From contig NZ_JAUSXI010000001.1 in assembly GCF_030815865.1 (NCBI RefSeq), positions 2,976,001 to 3,040,000 of the forward strand: DNA of 64,000 bases, read 5' to 3'. A program made the translations under genes and the position numbers. This document shows, in pieces, positions 28,394 to 37,776 of the stretch. The DNA is from Arthrobacter globiformis (GTDB taxonomy: Bacteria > Actinomycetota > Actinomycetes > Actinomycetales > Micrococcaceae). The notes under the pieces are model-generated. The model made no database searches. It had not been told where the DNA came from and saw only the letters and a program-made list of their open reading frames with translations. Positions within the stretch are counted from its first letter, which is position 1. Every line of letters begins with the position of its first letter.

Positions 28394-30334
28394 ATGGCAG
28401 GGGAACGGATCGTCATTGGCCTGTCGGGAGGCCTCGAGGGGGAGATCCTGATCCGTCGTGCAGTCAAGGTCCTGGACGGTGCCGGCGGCGGTGACCTGCT
28501 CGCCGTGCACATCCGCTCCGCGGAGGGCTCGTCGGGCGAATCCACCAGCGCCCTCGAGTCCCAGCGCCGTCTGGTGGTGGAGCTGGGCGGAAGCTACCAC
28601 ACCGTCGCCGCCCATGACCCGGTCGAAGCACTCCTGGGGTTCGCGTCCCATGTGGGTGCAACCCGGCTTGTCATCGGCCAGTCGCGCGCGCACCCTCTGA
28701 CCAGGCTCCTGTCGGGCGGCACAGAGACGCGGATCATCCGCCGTGCCGGCGACCTCGACGTGCAGGTGGTGCCGCGTCCCCTGGCCGGACGCGGCACGGG
28801 CCGGCGGCGGCAGCGGGACCTTGGCCGCGTGCGCGTCGCCGTCGGGTTCGTACTGGCGGCCGCCGTCCCCATCCTGATGCAGCTGGCGCTCGCCGTCATC
28901 GAGCACAGCGTGGCCACCGCCGTCCTGGTCCAGCTCGCGGGGGCCGTGGCCGTGGCGCTCGTGGGCGGGCTCTGGCCTGCCGTCGCCGGAGCCCTCTGGA
29001 GCAGCCTGCTGGTCAACTACTTCTCGACGCCGCCGGTCGGTGAGCTGGCCATCGGCGACCCGCAAGACCTGCTGTCCCTGGGCGTGTTCGTGGGCGTCTC
29101 AGTGGCCGTGGCGGGGGTGGTGGACAGGTCTGCACGCCGTTCCAAGGAGGCCGCCCGGGCGCGCGCCGAGGCCGCAACGCTCGGCGAGCTGGCCCGCGGA
29201 GCCACCCGCGCCGAGGATACGGTGGGCAGTCTCCTGGAACAGGCGCTGGACGTCTTCGGGGTCCGCGGCGCGGCTCTCTTCAGCGGGTCCGCTTTCGAAC
29301 CCGCATCCGGCGCCGGTCCCGGCGCGCGGCTGCTCGCTAGTGCGGGCGAGCTGACGCAGCATGAACGGGAAGGCACGGATTTCGCCGGGCACACCGTGGA
29401 ACCGGTCGACGACGGCACCTGGCTGGTGCTGTTCGGCAGGACCGTGCCGGCTGCCGACAGCAGCCTGCTGGGCGCCTTCGCCGCGCACGTGCTGGCCCAG
29501 CTGGAGCGCCAGCAGCTGGCCGCCAGCCGCCTCGAGGTGCTGCGGCTTGCCGAGGGAAACACCATGCGCACCGCCATCCTGCGTGCCGTCTCGCACGACC
29601 TCCGCACGCCGCTCGCCGGAATCAAGCTCGCCGTCGGCGGTCTCCTGCAGACCGCCGTCACGTATCCCCCCGAGGAGAAAATGGAGCTGTTGGAAACCAT
29701 CGACGAATGCTCGGACAGGCTGGACGTCCTGGTGGGCAACCTCCTTGACATGTCCAGGATCACTGCCGACTCAGTCCGCCCCCTGCTGAAGCCCGTTCGG
29801 TGGCTCGATGTTGTGCCTCCCGCGCTGCGTGGCCTTCCGGCGGGGAGTGTGCGGGTGGAACTGCCACCGAACCTTCCCGCCGTCGACGCCGACGCAGTCC
29901 TGCTGGAGCGCGTCATCGCCAATATCGCGGAGAACGCGGTCAAGTACGCCCCGGCCTCTGACGTAAAGGTGACGGCGGCGGCGGGCGGGCTCAGCGGCAC
30001 CGTCCTCAACGGGCACCCGGCAGGTGAACTGAGGATCATCGACCACGGACGCGGTGTCCCGGGCCGGAACGTGCCCGCGATGTTCCGGCCGTTCCAGCGC
30101 CTGGACGATGTGTCGCAGTCGACCGGAGTGGGCCTGGGACTGGCGGTCGCAAGGGGATTCGTCTCGGCCATGGGCGGCAGCCTGGCGGCAGAGGAGACGC
30201 CAGGCGGGGGACTCACCATGGTCATCCGGCTTCCCCTGTCAACGGGGCATGACTCAACCGGGGCCGACGGCGGGGCATCGGCCGTCGGCCCTGGCGTTTC
30301 ACCTGCCGTATCTCCGCAGGAGACTGCCCAGTGA
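28394..30334 (+). CDS. KdpD-like sensor histidine kinase lacking the N-terminal KdpD domain
   Basis: The 646-residue protein starts directly with a universal-stress-protein-like domain (about 1-135; IGQSRAHPLTRLLSGGTETRIIRRA). Then come four closely spaced membrane helices (about 150-240, DUF4118 type), a GAF-like linker, and a kinase core: phospho-acceptor His401 in VSHDLRTPLAG, N box NIAENAVKYAP, G boxes IDHGRGVPG and GVGLGLAVARGF. Classical KdpD has an additional roughly 230-residue P-loop sensor domain in front, absent here. AAGAAT lies 6 nt before ATG 28394, so I prefer this leaderless start over GTG 28337. The response regulator overlaps by 4 bp. Confidence 0.9.
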   Translation: MAGERIVIGLSGGLEGEILIRRAVKVLDGAGGGDLLAVHIRSAEGSSGESTSALESQRRLVVELGGSYHTVAAHDPVEALLGFASHVGATRLVIGQSRAHPLTRLLSGGTETRIIRRAGDLDVQVVPRPLAGRGTGRRRQRDLGRVRVAVGFVLAAAVPILMQLALAVIEHSVATAVLVQLAGAVAVALVGGLWPAVAGALWSSLLVNYFSTPPVGELAIGDPQDLLSLGVFVGVSVAVAGVVDRSARRSKEAARARAEAATLGELARGATRAEDTVGSLLEQALDVFGVRGAALFSGSAFEPASGAGPGARLLASAGELTQHEREGTDFAGHTVEPVDDGTWLVLFGRTVPAADSSLLGAFAAHVLAQLERQQLAASRLEVLRLAEGNTMRTAILRAVSHDLRTPLAGIKLAVGGLLQTAVTYPPEEKMELLETIDECSDRLDVLVGNLLDMSRITADSVRPLLKPVRWLDVVPPALRGLPAGSVRVELPPNLPAVDADAVLLERVIANIAENAVKYAPASDVKVTAAAGGLSGTVLNGHPAGELRIIDHGRGVPGRNVPAMFRPFQRLDDVSQSTGVGLGLAVARGFVSAMGGSLAAEETPGGGLTMVIRLPLSTGHDSTGADGGASAVGPGVSPAVSPQETAQ

Positions 30335-31005
30335 CGGGCGTCCTCGTTGTGGATGATGACCAGCATCTGCTGAAGGCGCTGCGGATCACCTTGCAGGCGC
30401 ACGGCTACACCGTGGAGACGGCCGCGGACGGAGAGGCCGCCCTCATTGCTGCCTCGCGCAATCCGCCCGGGCTTGTTGTCCTGGACCTTGGACTGCCGGA
30501 CATGGACGGTGCGGCGGTTCTCAGGGAACTCCGCCGCTGGAGCTCCGCCCCGGTCCTGGTGCTCTCCGCCCGGCACGGTTCATCGGACAAAGTGGACGCC
30601 CTCGACGCCGGCGCGGACGATTACATCACCAAGCCCTTCGGGCTGGAGGAACTCCTGGCCCGGCTTCGCGCGCTCCTGCGCCGGGCACCGGAAGCCGCCG
30701 AGCCGTCCACCGTGGACACCGCGGAGTTCAGTGTTGACCTGGGGCGGCGGATGGTCACCCGGAATGGTGAGCCTGTCCGGCTCACTCCAACGGAGTGGAG
30801 CATCCTCGAACTGCTGGTGCGGAACCCAGAGAAGCTCATCACCCAGCAGCAGATCCTGGCCACCGTCTGGGGGCCAGCCTATGAGAAGGAAGCCAACTAC
30901 CTGCGGGTATACATGGCCCAGCTCCGGCGCAAGCTGGAGGCAGACACAGGCAACCCGCGCCATCTGCTGACCGAGGCCGGCATCGGTTACCGCTTCCGGC
31001 CCTGA
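30331..31005 (+). CDS. kdpE: KdpE-like response regulator (OmpR family)
   Basis: The 224-residue protein has a receiver domain with phospho-acceptor Asp52 (VVLDLGLPDMDG) and conserved Lys in YITKPFGLEELLARLRA. An OmpR-type winged helix follows (LTPTEWSILELLVRNPEKLITQQQIL, YLRVYMAQLRRKLE). It would be phosphorylated by the kinase encoded just upstream; its GTG start overlaps the kinase stop codon, so the two are translationally coupled. The adjacent divergent APC permease is the obvious target. No kdpFABC genes are visible in the window. Confidence 0.92.
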   Translation: MTGVLVVDDDQHLLKALRITLQAHGYTVETAADGEAALIAASRNPPGLVVLDLGLPDMDGAAVLRELRRWSSAPVLVLSARHGSSDKVDALDAGADDYITKPFGLEELLARLRALLRRAPEAAEPSTVDTAEFSVDLGRRMVTRNGEPVRLTPTEWSILELLVRNPEKLITQQQILATVWGPAYEKEANYLRVYMAQLRRKLEADTGNPRHLLTEAGIGYRFRP

Positions 31006-31112
31006 CCGCCGCCGCTGAACCCCTATGAAGGCGAGCCGGATTCGGGCAACATGTGTAGTGCCGGGCGCCGCGCACATAAGGCGCCACACGCATAGCCGAA
31101 GGAGAACCGATC

Positions 31113-31544
31113 GTGTCCACCCTGCTCAACCCGTACCTCAGCTTCCGTGACACCGCCCGCGACGCCATGACGTTCTACCAGTCGGTTTTCGGCGGGGACC
31201 TGGCGCTCAGCACCTTCGGGGAGTTCCACGCCAGTGAAGATCCCGCGGAGGCGGACAAGGTCATGCACGGGATGCTGACCTCGGAGAAGGGGCTCGTGCT
31301 CATGGGGGCCGATACCCCCAACTCCATGGACTACTCGCCGGGGAACAACATCTCGGTGTCGCTCAGCGGCGACGACGAGGCGGAACTCCGCGGCTACTAC
31401 GACAAACTGTCCGGCAACGGCGGCACCATTACCGTCCCGATGGAGAAGGCTCCGTGGGGCGACATCTTCGGCATGTGCACCGACAAGTTCGGCATCGCGT
31501 GGCTGGTGAACGTCAGCGGAGCCTCGGCAGCTCCTGCTTCCTAG
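31113..31544 (+). CDS. VOC-fold protein (PhnB-like glyoxalase/bleomycin-resistance family)
   Basis: The 143-residue protein matches the PhnB-like branch of the vicinal oxygen chelate superfamily (LNPYLSFRDTARDAMTFYQSVFGG, WGDIFGMCTDKFGIAWLVN). Such proteins bind a metal or a hydrophobic ligand; the substrate is unknown. AAGGAGAACC precedes GTG 31113. The last 32 bp overlap the 3' end of the methyltransferase gene on the other strand. Confidence 0.88.
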   Translation: MSTLLNPYLSFRDTARDAMTFYQSVFGGDLALSTFGEFHASEDPAEADKVMHGMLTSEKGLVLMGADTPNSMDYSPGNNISVSLSGDDEAELRGYYDKLSGNGGTITVPMEKAPWGDIFGMCTDKFGIAWLVNVSGASAAPAS

Positions 31545-32613
31545 CGACGAAGTAGGCATTGAAGGGATCCTCGTCCAGTTCCTTGACGTCAACCTGTTCG
31601 AAGCCGGCCTCCCGCACCATGGACTCGGCCAGCTGGACACCCCACACCGTGCCCAGTGCATCGCCGTCCTGGGCGAGCGAGACCGACATGCAGTGCGTGG
31701 TGGAGATGGCGTAGAGGAACGTCGCCCATGGCAGGTTGAGGTTTTCCTCGAGTTTGCTGGACGCCTTCATGTCCACCATCAGGAACGTTCCGCCTGGCCG
31801 CAGGGCCTGGTGAATGTTCCGCAGGACGGTGGCCGGGTGTGCTTGGTCGTGGATGGCATCGAAGACGGTGATCAGGTCCAACTCTTCGTCGATTTCCAGG
31901 CTGGCGGCGTCGCGCTGGACGAAACGCACGTTGGTGAGGCCAAGGCGTTCAGCCTCGGCCCGGCCGGCGGCCAGGGCTTCCTCGAGGAAGTCATAACCGG
32001 TGAACCTGCTGGCCGGGAACGCCGCTGCCATCAGGTTCACCGCGTGCCCGGCGCCGCAGCCGATATCTGCGACGTCGATGCCCGTCCGCAGCGCGTCCAC
32101 GCGTCCGCAGAGCGGAAGGATGGTGTCGATGAGGGACGCGTCGTGCACGGAGCCGCTGTCCGCCGCCTGGATCCCCACGAAGCCCGGGTACTCGGCGTAG
32201 TCCAGACCGCCACCGGTCCGGAACTTGCCGGCGATCTTGCCCGCCACTTCTCCCATCAGCGTGATGTACATCAGCGTTCGGGCCAGGTTGTCCACCCCGG
32301 GGCCCGTGACGGACGGGGCGATGTCGGGGCGCAGCAGGTAGGTCCGTGCCGCGGGGTTGTAGTCGACGACCCTGGCGGTGGCCATCCCGCCCAGCCATTC
32401 GCGGACGTAGCGTTCATTGAGCCCCGCGGCGTCGGCGATCTGCTCGCTGGTGGCGGCCGGCAGGTCCGCCATCGCCTCGAAGAGGCCGGTCTGGTAACCG
32501 ATGCTGGCCAGGATGGCCGCTGAACTGTCGTTGAGGATCCCCACCAGCCTCCCGGCAGCAGCCTCGACGGCTGCCTCGGGGGCGGCGACTGCCTCGCTTT
32601 GGAAGGTGCTCAC
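31513..32613 (-). CDS. SAM-dependent methyltransferase with N-terminal winged helix
   Basis: The 366-residue protein resembles the mycobacterial Rv2258c-type family. A dimerising winged helix at the N-terminus (ATSEQIADAAGLNERYVREWLGGM) is followed by a class I methyltransferase domain with motif I DIGCGAGHAVNLMAAAFP and later LDLITVFDAIHDQ and LRPGGTFLMVDMK. The substrate is unknown, probably a small molecule. It lies 143 bp downstream of a LuxR regulator on the same strand and could be controlled by it; an independent promoter is also possible. Confidence 0.85.
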   Translation of the reverse strand: MSTFQSEAVAAPEAAVEAAAGRLVGILNDSSAAILASIGYQTGLFEAMADLPAATSEQIADAAGLNERYVREWLGGMATARVVDYNPAARTYLLRPDIAPSVTGPGVDNLARTLMYITLMGEVAGKIAGKFRTGGGLDYAEYPGFVGIQAADSGSVHDASLIDTILPLCGRVDALRTGIDVADIGCGAGHAVNLMAAAFPASRFTGYDFLEEALAAGRAEAERLGLTNVRFVQRDAASLEIDEELDLITVFDAIHDQAHPATVLRNIHQALRPGGTFLMVDMKASSKLEENLNLPWATFLYAISTTHCMSVSLAQDGDALGTVWGVQLAESMVREAGFEQVDVKELDEDPFNAYFVARKQELPRLR

Positions 32614-32756
32614 TGTTCGTGCCTTTCGGTAACTGCGGACCTTTTTGGGAACTGCGGGCCGCTACTTCCGAAGGTAGGCCCGCGGAGGACCGCCCCGCGT
32701 CGGGCGGACTATGCATCTTTTCCGAGCGGGGATGGGGCAGATGATGTAGGTGCCGC

Positions 32757-34397
32757 TTAGGATCCGGGGCGGCCGTGCTCACGCGCCCACGCCGAGGCAC
32801 CGGTGCGGGAGGAGACGCCGATCTTGCCGAAGATGTTGGCCAGGTGGCGGCCCACGGTTTTTTCGCTGATGACCAGGGCATCTGCCACCTGGCGGTTGCT
32901 TGAGCCGCCGCTGACCAGCGCCAGGACCTCGGCCTCGCGGGCGGTGAGCCCGCCCGGCGCAGACTCATGATTCCGTTGCAGGTAAGCCTGGATCCGCTGG
33001 AGGTCGGGCGCAGCGCCAAGCTGCTGGTAGATGGCCGCCGCCGTGGCCAGGTCTGCGTCGGCTGCTTCCGGATTGCCCAGTGACCTCCGGCAGGACGATT
33101 CCAGTTCATGGATGACAGCCGTGCTGTAGCGGGCCCGCTGGTCGCGGTAGATCCGGCCTGCCGCTTCGAAGGCGGCCAGGGCTTCCGCTGTCTGGCCCCC
33201 TCCCAGCAGGACAACACCCCGGGCCTGAGCTGCCCACGCCCGTAATCCAGGGGAGGAATAGCGGGCCGCCGTCTGCTCCAACTCGGCGCAGCATGTTGCG
33301 GCGAGGTCCTCCTGGCCGGACGCCGCTGCCACCTCGGTGGCGGCTAGCAGCAGCCGGGCTTTATCCAGCGGTCCGCTTACGGCCAGGGCCACCCGCAGCT
33401 GCTCCAGCGCCAGGCCGCGCTCACCGGCGGCGAGATGCAGCCGGGCCTCACCCGGTTGAGGTTCGACGCCGACGTCCCGCGCCCGGGCGTAGGCATCGAG
33501 GGCGCCGGCCGGGTCGCCCCGGAGCCGGCGGATCTCGCCGAGCTCGTAGTAGCCGGCGCCAGCCATCCAGCCGTGGGCCTGGGCCAGCCTGTCGCTGAGG
33601 GGCCAAAGTTCCTGCTCCGCGGCATCCCAGTTGCCCTCGGCACTAAGGAGTTGGAGCTCGTGGACCCGGGTCACATCGGCATAGACGAACGTGCGGGACT
33701 GTCCGGCGGTCCACCGCTCCATGGCCGTGGTCCAGGACCGCATCCGGGAAAAGTCGCCCAGCACGTGGCAGAGATGGGTCACCGTGCAGTAGATGTCGCC
33801 GGCCCACTCCTGCGGAACCTCACCGGCGAGGACAGGAAGCATGGCCTCGTCGAGGTCTCCGAATCCTGCCTCGGTCTGTCCCTCCCGGACCAGCGCCAGG
33901 CCGGACAGGACTCTGGCAAAGCACGCCAGTGCCGGATCCCCGAAGCGGCCGGCGAGGGCTTCCACCGCTGCCGCGGCCGTCCGGGCGGGTGCCGGATCGC
34001 CCTCGACGTCCATGGTCATGCCCGCCTCGAGGTAGAGCAGATAGCCGCTGGGCGGGCCTTCCGGGAGCCCCTCCAGCATGCGCCGTGCACGGTTCAGCCA
34101 TCCGGAAGCCACGGCGAGGTCGCCCCGGGTGCCCCAGCGGAGGGACAGGTTGAGCGCGGCCATCGCGGCACCGGTCCGGTCCCCGTCGCCGGCCAGCCGG
34201 CGGTACAGTTCTTCGGCCGTGGCCAGCGCCCCGGATGTGTCGCCCAGCCACCAGGCCGAACTCGCCAGCGCATCGAGGTCCGGCGCGTCAAGCGGCGCCC
34301 GCAGTCGCGCCGCGCCGAAGCCGCGCCGCGCGGCGGCCCAGTCCCGGCGGTCATAAGCTTCGCGGGCATTCAGGATCAATTGGTCGAGTTCAGGCAT
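32757..34397 (-). CDS. LuxR-family transcriptional regulator with TPR-like repeats
   Basis: The 546-residue protein carries many Ala/Leu-rich helical pairs of TPR type (about 1-470) and ends with a LuxR/GerE helix-turn-helix (LTAREAEVLALVSGGSSNRQVADALVIS, KTVGRHLANIFGKIGV). It lacks the N-terminal ATPase of the large LAL regulators. GGGAAG lies about 6 nt before ATG 34397; the open frame to 34817 overlaps the phosphoketolase gene end and is non-coding. The methyltransferase downstream is the closest candidate target. The signal sensed is unknown. Confidence 0.85.
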   Translation of the reverse strand: MPELDQLILNAREAYDRRDWAAARRGFGAARLRAPLDAPDLDALASSAWWLGDTSGALATAEELYRRLAGDGDRTGAAMAALNLSLRWGTRGDLAVASGWLNRARRMLEGLPEGPPSGYLLYLEAGMTMDVEGDPAPARTAAAAVEALAGRFGDPALACFARVLSGLALVREGQTEAGFGDLDEAMLPVLAGEVPQEWAGDIYCTVTHLCHVLGDFSRMRSWTTAMERWTAGQSRTFVYADVTRVHELQLLSAEGNWDAAEQELWPLSDRLAQAHGWMAGAGYYELGEIRRLRGDPAGALDAYARARDVGVEPQPGEARLHLAAGERGLALEQLRVALAVSGPLDKARLLLAATEVAAASGQEDLAATCCAELEQTAARYSSPGLRAWAAQARGVVLLGGGQTAEALAAFEAAGRIYRDQRARYSTAVIHELESSCRRSLGNPEAADADLATAAAIYQQLGAAPDLQRIQAYLQRNHESAPGGLTAREAEVLALVSGGSSNRQVADALVISEKTVGRHLANIFGKIGVSSRTGASAWAREHGRPGS

Positions 34398-34507
34398 GCG
34401 ATCTTCCCCGTGATGCATCCAGACTACTGCCGTGCCCTGATGCTGGAAACCGCGGGGATGGCTGCGTGGACGGGGCTCAAAACCTGGCCGTTCAGGAACC
34501 AGGCCGT

Positions 34508-36943
34508 TCAGGAGCTTGGCGGTGACCATACCCACTCTCGGATGCCGGGCAGGTCCTCGAAATGCTCCCGGATGTATGCGGCGTGGGCGTCCAGCTGCCG
34601 GTGGCAGTGCTCGGCCAGGGACTCCGCGCCGTCGAACTGCCGCGGCATCCGACGGAGTGCCTCCAGCGCAAGGTGGTAGCGGCTCATCCGGTTGACCACC
34701 ACCATGTCGAACGGCGTGGTGGTGGTGCCCTGCTGGCTGTAGCCGCGGACGTGGAACCGGTCCGGGTTCGGCCGGCCGTGCAGGAGCTGGTGGAAGGAGC
34801 GGGCGTAGCCGTGCCATGCCACCACCACCTCGCAGGTGTCCGTGAACAGCGAAGTGAACGTCCCGTCGTCGAGCCCGTGCGGGTGCACGTCGCGGGGCGG
34901 AAGAACCATGGCGTCCATGACGTTCACCACGCGCACGGTGGCATCGGGAACGTGGCGCTGCAATAGCCAGGCCGCCGCAAGTGCCTCCTCGGTGGGAATG
35001 TCGCCGGCGCAGGCGAGGACGACGTCCGGTTCTGTGCTGCTGCTGTCCTCATTGCCGGCCCACTCCCAGCGGGAAGCTCCGGCTTCTGCATGAGCGCGGG
35101 CTTCCGCCAGGGTCAGGTATTGGGGGTGGGACTGCTTGTCGACGACGACAAGGTTCACGTAGTCCTTGCTGAGCAGGGCGTGTTCTGCAGCCGCCAGCAG
35201 CGTGTTGGTGTCCGGCGGCAGGTAGATTCTGGTCACCTCGCCGGACAGGGACAGCACGGTGTCGATCAGGCCCGGACCCTGGTGGCTGAAACCGTTGTGG
35301 TCGTTGCGCCAGCAGGTGGAGGTCAGCAGGATGTTCAGGCTCGGCACCGGCGAGCGCCACTCCAGCTCCCGGGCGTGCTGCAGCCACTTGGCGTGCTGGA
35401 CGGTCATGGAGGCGCTGACCATGGCGAAGGCCTCGTAGCTGGCGAAGAACCCATGCCGCCCGGTCAGCAGGTAGCCTTCCAGCCAGCCCTGGCACAGGTG
35501 CTCGGAGAGCACCTCCATGACGCGGCCGTCCGCCGACACATGGTCGTCCCCGCCGTTATCCCCGTCGCTCCCGTCGGTCCCCGGCAGCATGAGGCAGCGG
35601 TCGGTGGCCTCGAACACGGCGCCCAGCCTGTTGCTGTTGGTTTCGTCCGGGCAGAACAGCCGGAACCGCGGGTTGTCCTCCGTTCCGGTGTAGAGGTCGC
35701 GGAACAGCTCGCCCAGCGGCTTGGTGGTTTCGATGCTGGTCGAACCGGGCTGGCCGGGGTCGACGGCGTACTGCTCGAGGTCCGGAATTTCCAGCGGGAC
35801 GGACGGCTGGCCGTTGGCCCACGGCGCAGCCCCCATCCGGAGCCTGCCTTCGGGCGCCAAAGCGGCCAGTTCGGGCAGGAGCCGGCCGTCGTCGTCGAAC
35901 AGGGATTCGGGCTGGTAGGAGCGCATCCATTGCTCCAGCAGGGCCAGGTGCTCCGGGTTGTCTCTGACACCGGACAGGGGAACCTGGTGCGCACGGAACG
36001 TGCCTTCCACCGGACTGCCGTCCACGGACTCCGGTCCGGTCCAGCCCTTGGGGGTCCGCAGGATGATCGCCGGCCAGCGCGCCGCCGCCGTGCGAGTACT
36101 GCCGGAGCCGGAAGCGCCGGAACCGGCGCCCCGGGCGGCCTGCTGGATGTCCCGGATGGTGCCATACGCCTGGTCCAGGGCGGCCGCCAGGGCCCGGTGG
36201 ACCTTCTCGGGCTGGTCGCCGGACACTGTCACGGGTTCCCACCCGTTGGCGCTCAGCAGTGCCTCGACGTCCGCGTCGGGGCGGCGTCCCAGGACTGTAG
36301 GCCCGGAAATTTTGGCCCCGTTCAGGTGCAGGATGGGCAGGACTGCGCCGTCCCGCGCCGCGTTGAGGAAGAACGGCGCCGTCCAGGAGGCGGCGAGCGG
36401 ACCGGTCTCGGCCTCGCCGTCGCCCACCACGCAGGCCGCGATGAGATCCGGGTTGTCCATCACGGCGCCGGTGGCGTGCATCAGCGAGTAGCCCAGCTCG
36501 CCGCCTTCGTGGATGGACCCGGGAGTGGCGGGACCGACGTGGCTGCCCACACCGCCCGGCGTCGAAAACTGCCGTGCCAGCCGGCGCAGCCCGGCGGCGT
36601 CGCGGCTGATCTCAGGGTAAATCTCGGAGTAGCTGCCCTCGAGATAGACGTTCGCCACCACCGACGGTCCGCCATGGCCCGGGCCGGCAATGAACAGGAC
36701 CTCGGCAGCTGTATTCCTGATCAGCCGGTTCAGGTGGGCGTAGATCAGCGATAGCCCGGGGCCGGTGCCCCAGTGCCCCAGCAGCCTCGGCTTGACGTGC
36801 TCCGGCCGCAGCGGCTCCCGCAGCAGTGCATTGTCCTGGAGGTAGATCTGGGCCACCGTCAGGTAGTTCGCCGCGCTCCAGTAGCGGTGAAGGAGGTCCA
36901 GTTCGTCGTCCGAAATTGCCCCGTTTGCCCCGGCCATGCCCAT
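34508..36943 (-). CDS. xfp: Phosphoketolase (xylulose-5-phosphate/fructose-6-phosphate)
   Basis: The 811-residue thiamine-diphosphate enzyme splits xylulose-5-P or fructose-6-P with phosphate to acetyl-phosphate and an aldose phosphate. Conserved parts are GHWGTGPGLSLIYAHLNRLI, GPGHGGPSVVANVYLEGSYSE split over its early domain, GDGEAETGPLAASW with the ThDP/Mg site, and LTSTCWRNDHNGFSHQGPG. A Gly/Ser-rich insert near residues 275-290 is unusual. GGAAGG stands 7 nt before ATG 36943. It follows the gentisate genes by 68 bp on the same strand and may be read through from them, though a separate promoter is possible. Confidence 0.95.
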   Translation of the reverse strand: MGMAGANGAISDDELDLLHRYWSAANYLTVAQIYLQDNALLREPLRPEHVKPRLLGHWGTGPGLSLIYAHLNRLIRNTAAEVLFIAGPGHGGPSVVANVYLEGSYSEIYPEISRDAAGLRRLARQFSTPGGVGSHVGPATPGSIHEGGELGYSLMHATGAVMDNPDLIAACVVGDGEAETGPLAASWTAPFFLNAARDGAVLPILHLNGAKISGPTVLGRRPDADVEALLSANGWEPVTVSGDQPEKVHRALAAALDQAYGTIRDIQQAARGAGSGASGSGSTRTAAARWPAIILRTPKGWTGPESVDGSPVEGTFRAHQVPLSGVRDNPEHLALLEQWMRSYQPESLFDDDGRLLPELAALAPEGRLRMGAAPWANGQPSVPLEIPDLEQYAVDPGQPGSTSIETTKPLGELFRDLYTGTEDNPRFRLFCPDETNSNRLGAVFEATDRCLMLPGTDGSDGDNGGDDHVSADGRVMEVLSEHLCQGWLEGYLLTGRHGFFASYEAFAMVSASMTVQHAKWLQHARELEWRSPVPSLNILLTSTCWRNDHNGFSHQGPGLIDTVLSLSGEVTRIYLPPDTNTLLAAAEHALLSKDYVNLVVVDKQSHPQYLTLAEARAHAEAGASRWEWAGNEDSSSTEPDVVLACAGDIPTEEALAAAWLLQRHVPDATVRVVNVMDAMVLPPRDVHPHGLDDGTFTSLFTDTCEVVVAWHGYARSFHQLLHGRPNPDRFHVRGYSQQGTTTTPFDMVVVNRMSRYHLALEALRRMPRQFDGAESLAEHCHRQLDAHAAYIREHFEDLPGIREWVWSPPSS

Positions 36944-37011
36944 GGATTGCCTTCCGTCGGATCCCGCTCCAGCGCTGACGGGCACAGTCTACCCCGGCGT
37001 TTTGGCCACCC

Positions 37012-37776
37012 TCAGATCCACTTCGGGGCGGCGGGAATGTTGGGCAGAACGTTAACCCCGCGGGCGGCGGTGACGCCGGGGAGGCCTGCTTCGGCCGTCC
37101 GTCCGGCGGCCCAGGCAGCCACGCCGGCAAGCGGTCCGCTGACCGTGACGGGATCCTGCGCAGCAGTATCGCCAAACACCAGGTCCGTGCCCGTCACCCT
37201 GACCAACAGACCGGCATCAGTGCCGCGGGCGTGCCAGGCCGAGGTGATGTCCCGCAGCAGCCGTGCCAGGACGGGCGCGGGGATGTCGGCGAAGCTGGCA
37301 CCGTTGCCGAGGTCGACGGCGTGGATCCAGAGTTCGCGGGTGCGCATCCAGACGGTTTCGGATGCCGGGACGGTGCGGCCCTGGATGGTCTTGACCTCGT
37401 TGGCCCAGTCCTGGTCCGGCAGGTCGCGCCATTCGACACTGAGGTGCACGGCGGAGTGGTCGAACAGGTTCCGCAATGCAATCGGCGACAGCGTCGCGCC
37501 GAAGCTGATTTCGTGGTCGCGCACCGCCACCGAGGGGTACATGGGCGTTTCCACCCCCGTCGCCGCCCACTCGACCAGCCGGGCGATGGCCCGTGCGTTG
37601 TAGCCGACGTGGGCCACGACATGGCGGCGCGTCCATCCGGGAAGGAGGGAGCCGCCGTCGAGCTCGCCGTCGCTGAGTTCGTTGAGCTTGCGGGCGAAGA
37701 AAGCGGTGCCCCGCCGGGCCTGCAGGAGTGCTTCCTGCAGGCCCGGATCGGTGGCGAGGTCGTGCCGGGCGGCCAT
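37012..37776 (-). CDS. Mycothiol-dependent maleylpyruvate isomerase
   Basis: The 254-residue protein converts maleylpyruvate to fumarylpyruvate in the gentisate pathway, using mycothiol. It has the DinB-like four-helix domain with the family's three metal ligands in recognisable places: His52 (LPGWTRRHVVAHV; a second His at 56), Glu148 and His152 (RTRELWIHAVDL). The C-terminal SCP2-like domain follows. The ATG overlaps the stop of the hydrolase gene by one base (TGATG), so the two are translationally coupled. Mycothiol use fits an actinobacterial host. Confidence 0.92.
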   Translation of the reverse strand: MAARHDLATDPGLQEALLQARRGTAFFARKLNELSDGELDGGSLLPGWTRRHVVAHVGYNARAIARLVEWAATGVETPMYPSVAVRDHEISFGATLSPIALRNLFDHSAVHLSVEWRDLPDQDWANEVKTIQGRTVPASETVWMRTRELWIHAVDLGNGASFADIPAPVLARLLRDITSAWHARGTDAGLLVRVTGTDLVFGDTAAQDPVTVSGPLAGVAAWAAGRTAEAGLPGVTAARGVNVLPNIPAAPKWI

